A stretch of DNA of 6,738 nt from Gammaproteobacteria bacterium. GTDB lineage: Bacteria; Pseudomonadota; Gammaproteobacteria; UBA6429; Thiohalophilaceae. Under the pieces are notes generated by a model. It saw only the letters and a program-made list of their open reading frames with translations, ran no database searches and was not told the origin of the DNA. Below are positions 5,862 to 6,738 of the stretch, piece by piece. Position numbers and translations under genes: made by a program. Numbering within the stretch: the first letter of the stretch is position 1; each line of letters begins with the position of its first letter. The stretch covers positions 1 to 6,738 of the forward strand of contig JAUVGM010000129.1 of assembly GCA_030593785.1 (NCBI GenBank), in the 5' to 3' direction.

Positions 5862-5898
5862 TTAAATCCACTAAATAAAAAAAATAACATTCAAAATT

Positions 5899-6738
5899 AT
5901 GAAACTGGTTATCGTTAGCGGCTTATCTGGCTCAGGCAAAAGTATTGCCTTGCAGGTACTCGAAGATCTCGAGTATTACTGTATTGATAATTTACCCATC
6001 AATATGCTTGAAGCCCTGACCAAAGAAATCATATCGGCAAAGCATGAATATGTCGCTATTGGTATCGATGCCAGAAATGTAGCGGCTGAACTTGAAAGCT
6101 TCCCGGAACAAATTCAACAACTGCAAAAAACAAATATTGATTGCGAAATATTTTTTCTCGAGGCCAGCAGTGCTGCGCTAATAAAACGTTTCAGTGAAAC
6201 ACGTCGTAAGCATCCACTGAGTAATCAGGAAACACCTCTCAATGAAGCAATTATACAAGAACGTTTTTTACTCGAACCTATTTCTTCTAAAGCAGACTTG
6301 CGTATAGATACCAGCTCAACCAATGTTCATCAGCTGCGTGATTTAATTAAAGTTCGCGTCAAAAAAGCCGACAATCAGAATATATCTATCATGTATGAAT
6401 CTTTTGGCTTTAAACATGGTGTTCCCATTAATGCAGATTTTGTCTTTGATATTCGTTGTCTACCTAACCCTCACTGGGTTGCAGAACTGAGAACATTAAC
6501 GGGCTTTGATGAACCCGTCATTGACTACCTTGATGGTCATAAAGAAGTGAAAGAAATGTTAAGCGACATTATGAATTTCATGGATAAATGGATCCCGCGG
6601 TTTGAAGCAGATAACCGTAGCTATATAACGATTGCTATCGGATGTACTGGTGGACAGCACCGATCAGTTTACCTGGTAAATAAACTTGCCAAAATGACTG
6701 GAAATAAACACAATAACGTCCTTTCAAGACATAGGGAA
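5899..6738 (+). CDS. rapZ: RNase adapter / nucleotide-binding protein RapZ (3' end missing)
   Basis: RapZ (YvcJ/YhbJ family) binds nucleotides and, in E. coli, glucosamine-6-phosphate and the small RNAs GlmY/GlmZ, steering RNase E to GlmZ and so setting glmS expression for envelope amino sugars. The frame is open from ATG 5899 to the window end, exactly 280 codons. E. coli RapZ has 284 and the last visible residues, SRHRE, match the point just before its C-terminal tail, so only a few codons are missing. Walker A GLSGSGKS is at 8-15, YCIDNLP at about 27-33, and the Walker B-like GIDARN near 55-60. The C-terminal domain carries SFGFKHGVP, FDIRCLPNPHW and IGCTGGQHRSVYL (about 247-259, with C249 and H254). 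ATG 5899 is preferred because the protein aligns with the family from the first residue; no SD is visible. The basic end of E. coli RapZ used for RNA binding lies beyond the window. Confidence 0.96.
   Translation, partial: MKLVIVSGLSGSGKSIALQVLEDLEYYCIDNLPINMLEALTKEIISAKHEYVAIGIDARNVAAELESFPEQIQQLQKTNIDCEIFFLEASSAALIKRFSETRRKHPLSNQETPLNEAIIQERFLLEPISSKADLRIDTSSTNVHQLRDLIKVRVKKADNQNISIMYESFGFKHGVPINADFVFDIRCLPNPHWVAELRTLTGFDEPVIDYLDGHKEVKEMLSDIMNFMDKWIPRFEADNRSYITIAIGCTGGQHRSVYLVNKLAKMTGNKHNNVLSRHRE

Noticed and set aside
5957..5975. 7-bp hairpin TACTCGA/TCGAGTA early in rapZ
   Set aside because: Size is within chance expectation; no T-run and no alternative pairing partner seen.
1..6738. A previously undescribed defence, mobile or biosynthetic system
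   Set aside because: Every long frame is a recognised core gene in a conserved order, with no integrase, transposase, repeat array, tRNA or composition break visible.

Overview
The window is a colinear, single-strand (+) block of nine genes: kdsC (5' truncated), lptC, lptA, lptB, rpoN, hpf, ptsN, hprK and rapZ (3' truncated). This is the conserved LPS-export / sigma-54 / nitrogen-PTS neighbourhood of Gammaproteobacteria. Kdo synthesis, the Lpt bridge and the short (non-long-form) Hpf indicate a Gram-negative with lipopolysaccharide. The DNA is AT-rich, with many A/T-ending codons. Enterobacteria lack hprK, but here an intact HPr kinase/phosphorylase gene sits between ptsN and rapZ. I therefore infer a non-enteric, probably environmental or deeper-branching gammaproteobacterium, and cannot name a genus from sequence alone.

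Layout. Positions 1-2388 hold the envelope module: KdsC makes Kdo, LptC and LptA carry LPS across the periplasm, and LptB is the ATPase that drives export. These four genes overlap by 1, 20 and 8 nt, which suggests strong translational coupling. A 108-nt gap (2389-2496) follows. Positions 2497-5830 hold the regulatory module rpoN-hpf-ptsN-hprK, with gaps of 21, 14 and 2 nt. A 68-nt gap (5831-5898) precedes rapZ, which runs to the window end about where the last few codons should follow. There is no stretch over 300 nt without a gene, no RNA gene, no mobile element and no CRISPR array.

How the genes work together. KdsC and LptCAB serve outer-membrane LPS. RpoN is the sigma factor of nitrogen and other activator-dependent promoters. 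Hpf hibernates ribosomes. PtsN (EIIA-Ntr) and HprK belong to a regulatory phosphotransfer branch whose HPr-type partner would be expected just downstream of rapZ, outside the window. RapZ is a nucleotide- and RNA-binding regulator linked in E. coli to amino-sugar (envelope precursor) supply.

I see no previously undescribed system here; the genes are an ordinary conserved core block. The points most worth a second look are non-coding. A near-identical box (AAGCYGGTTAA(A)TATAAT) occurs in both of the only sizeable intergenic gaps. A strong mRNA hairpin lies exactly over the catalytic-histidine codons of ptsN. A set of four alternating complementary segments lies early in hprK. At protein level, the Hpf C-terminal tail and the long, almost base-free acidic linker of RpoN are notable.
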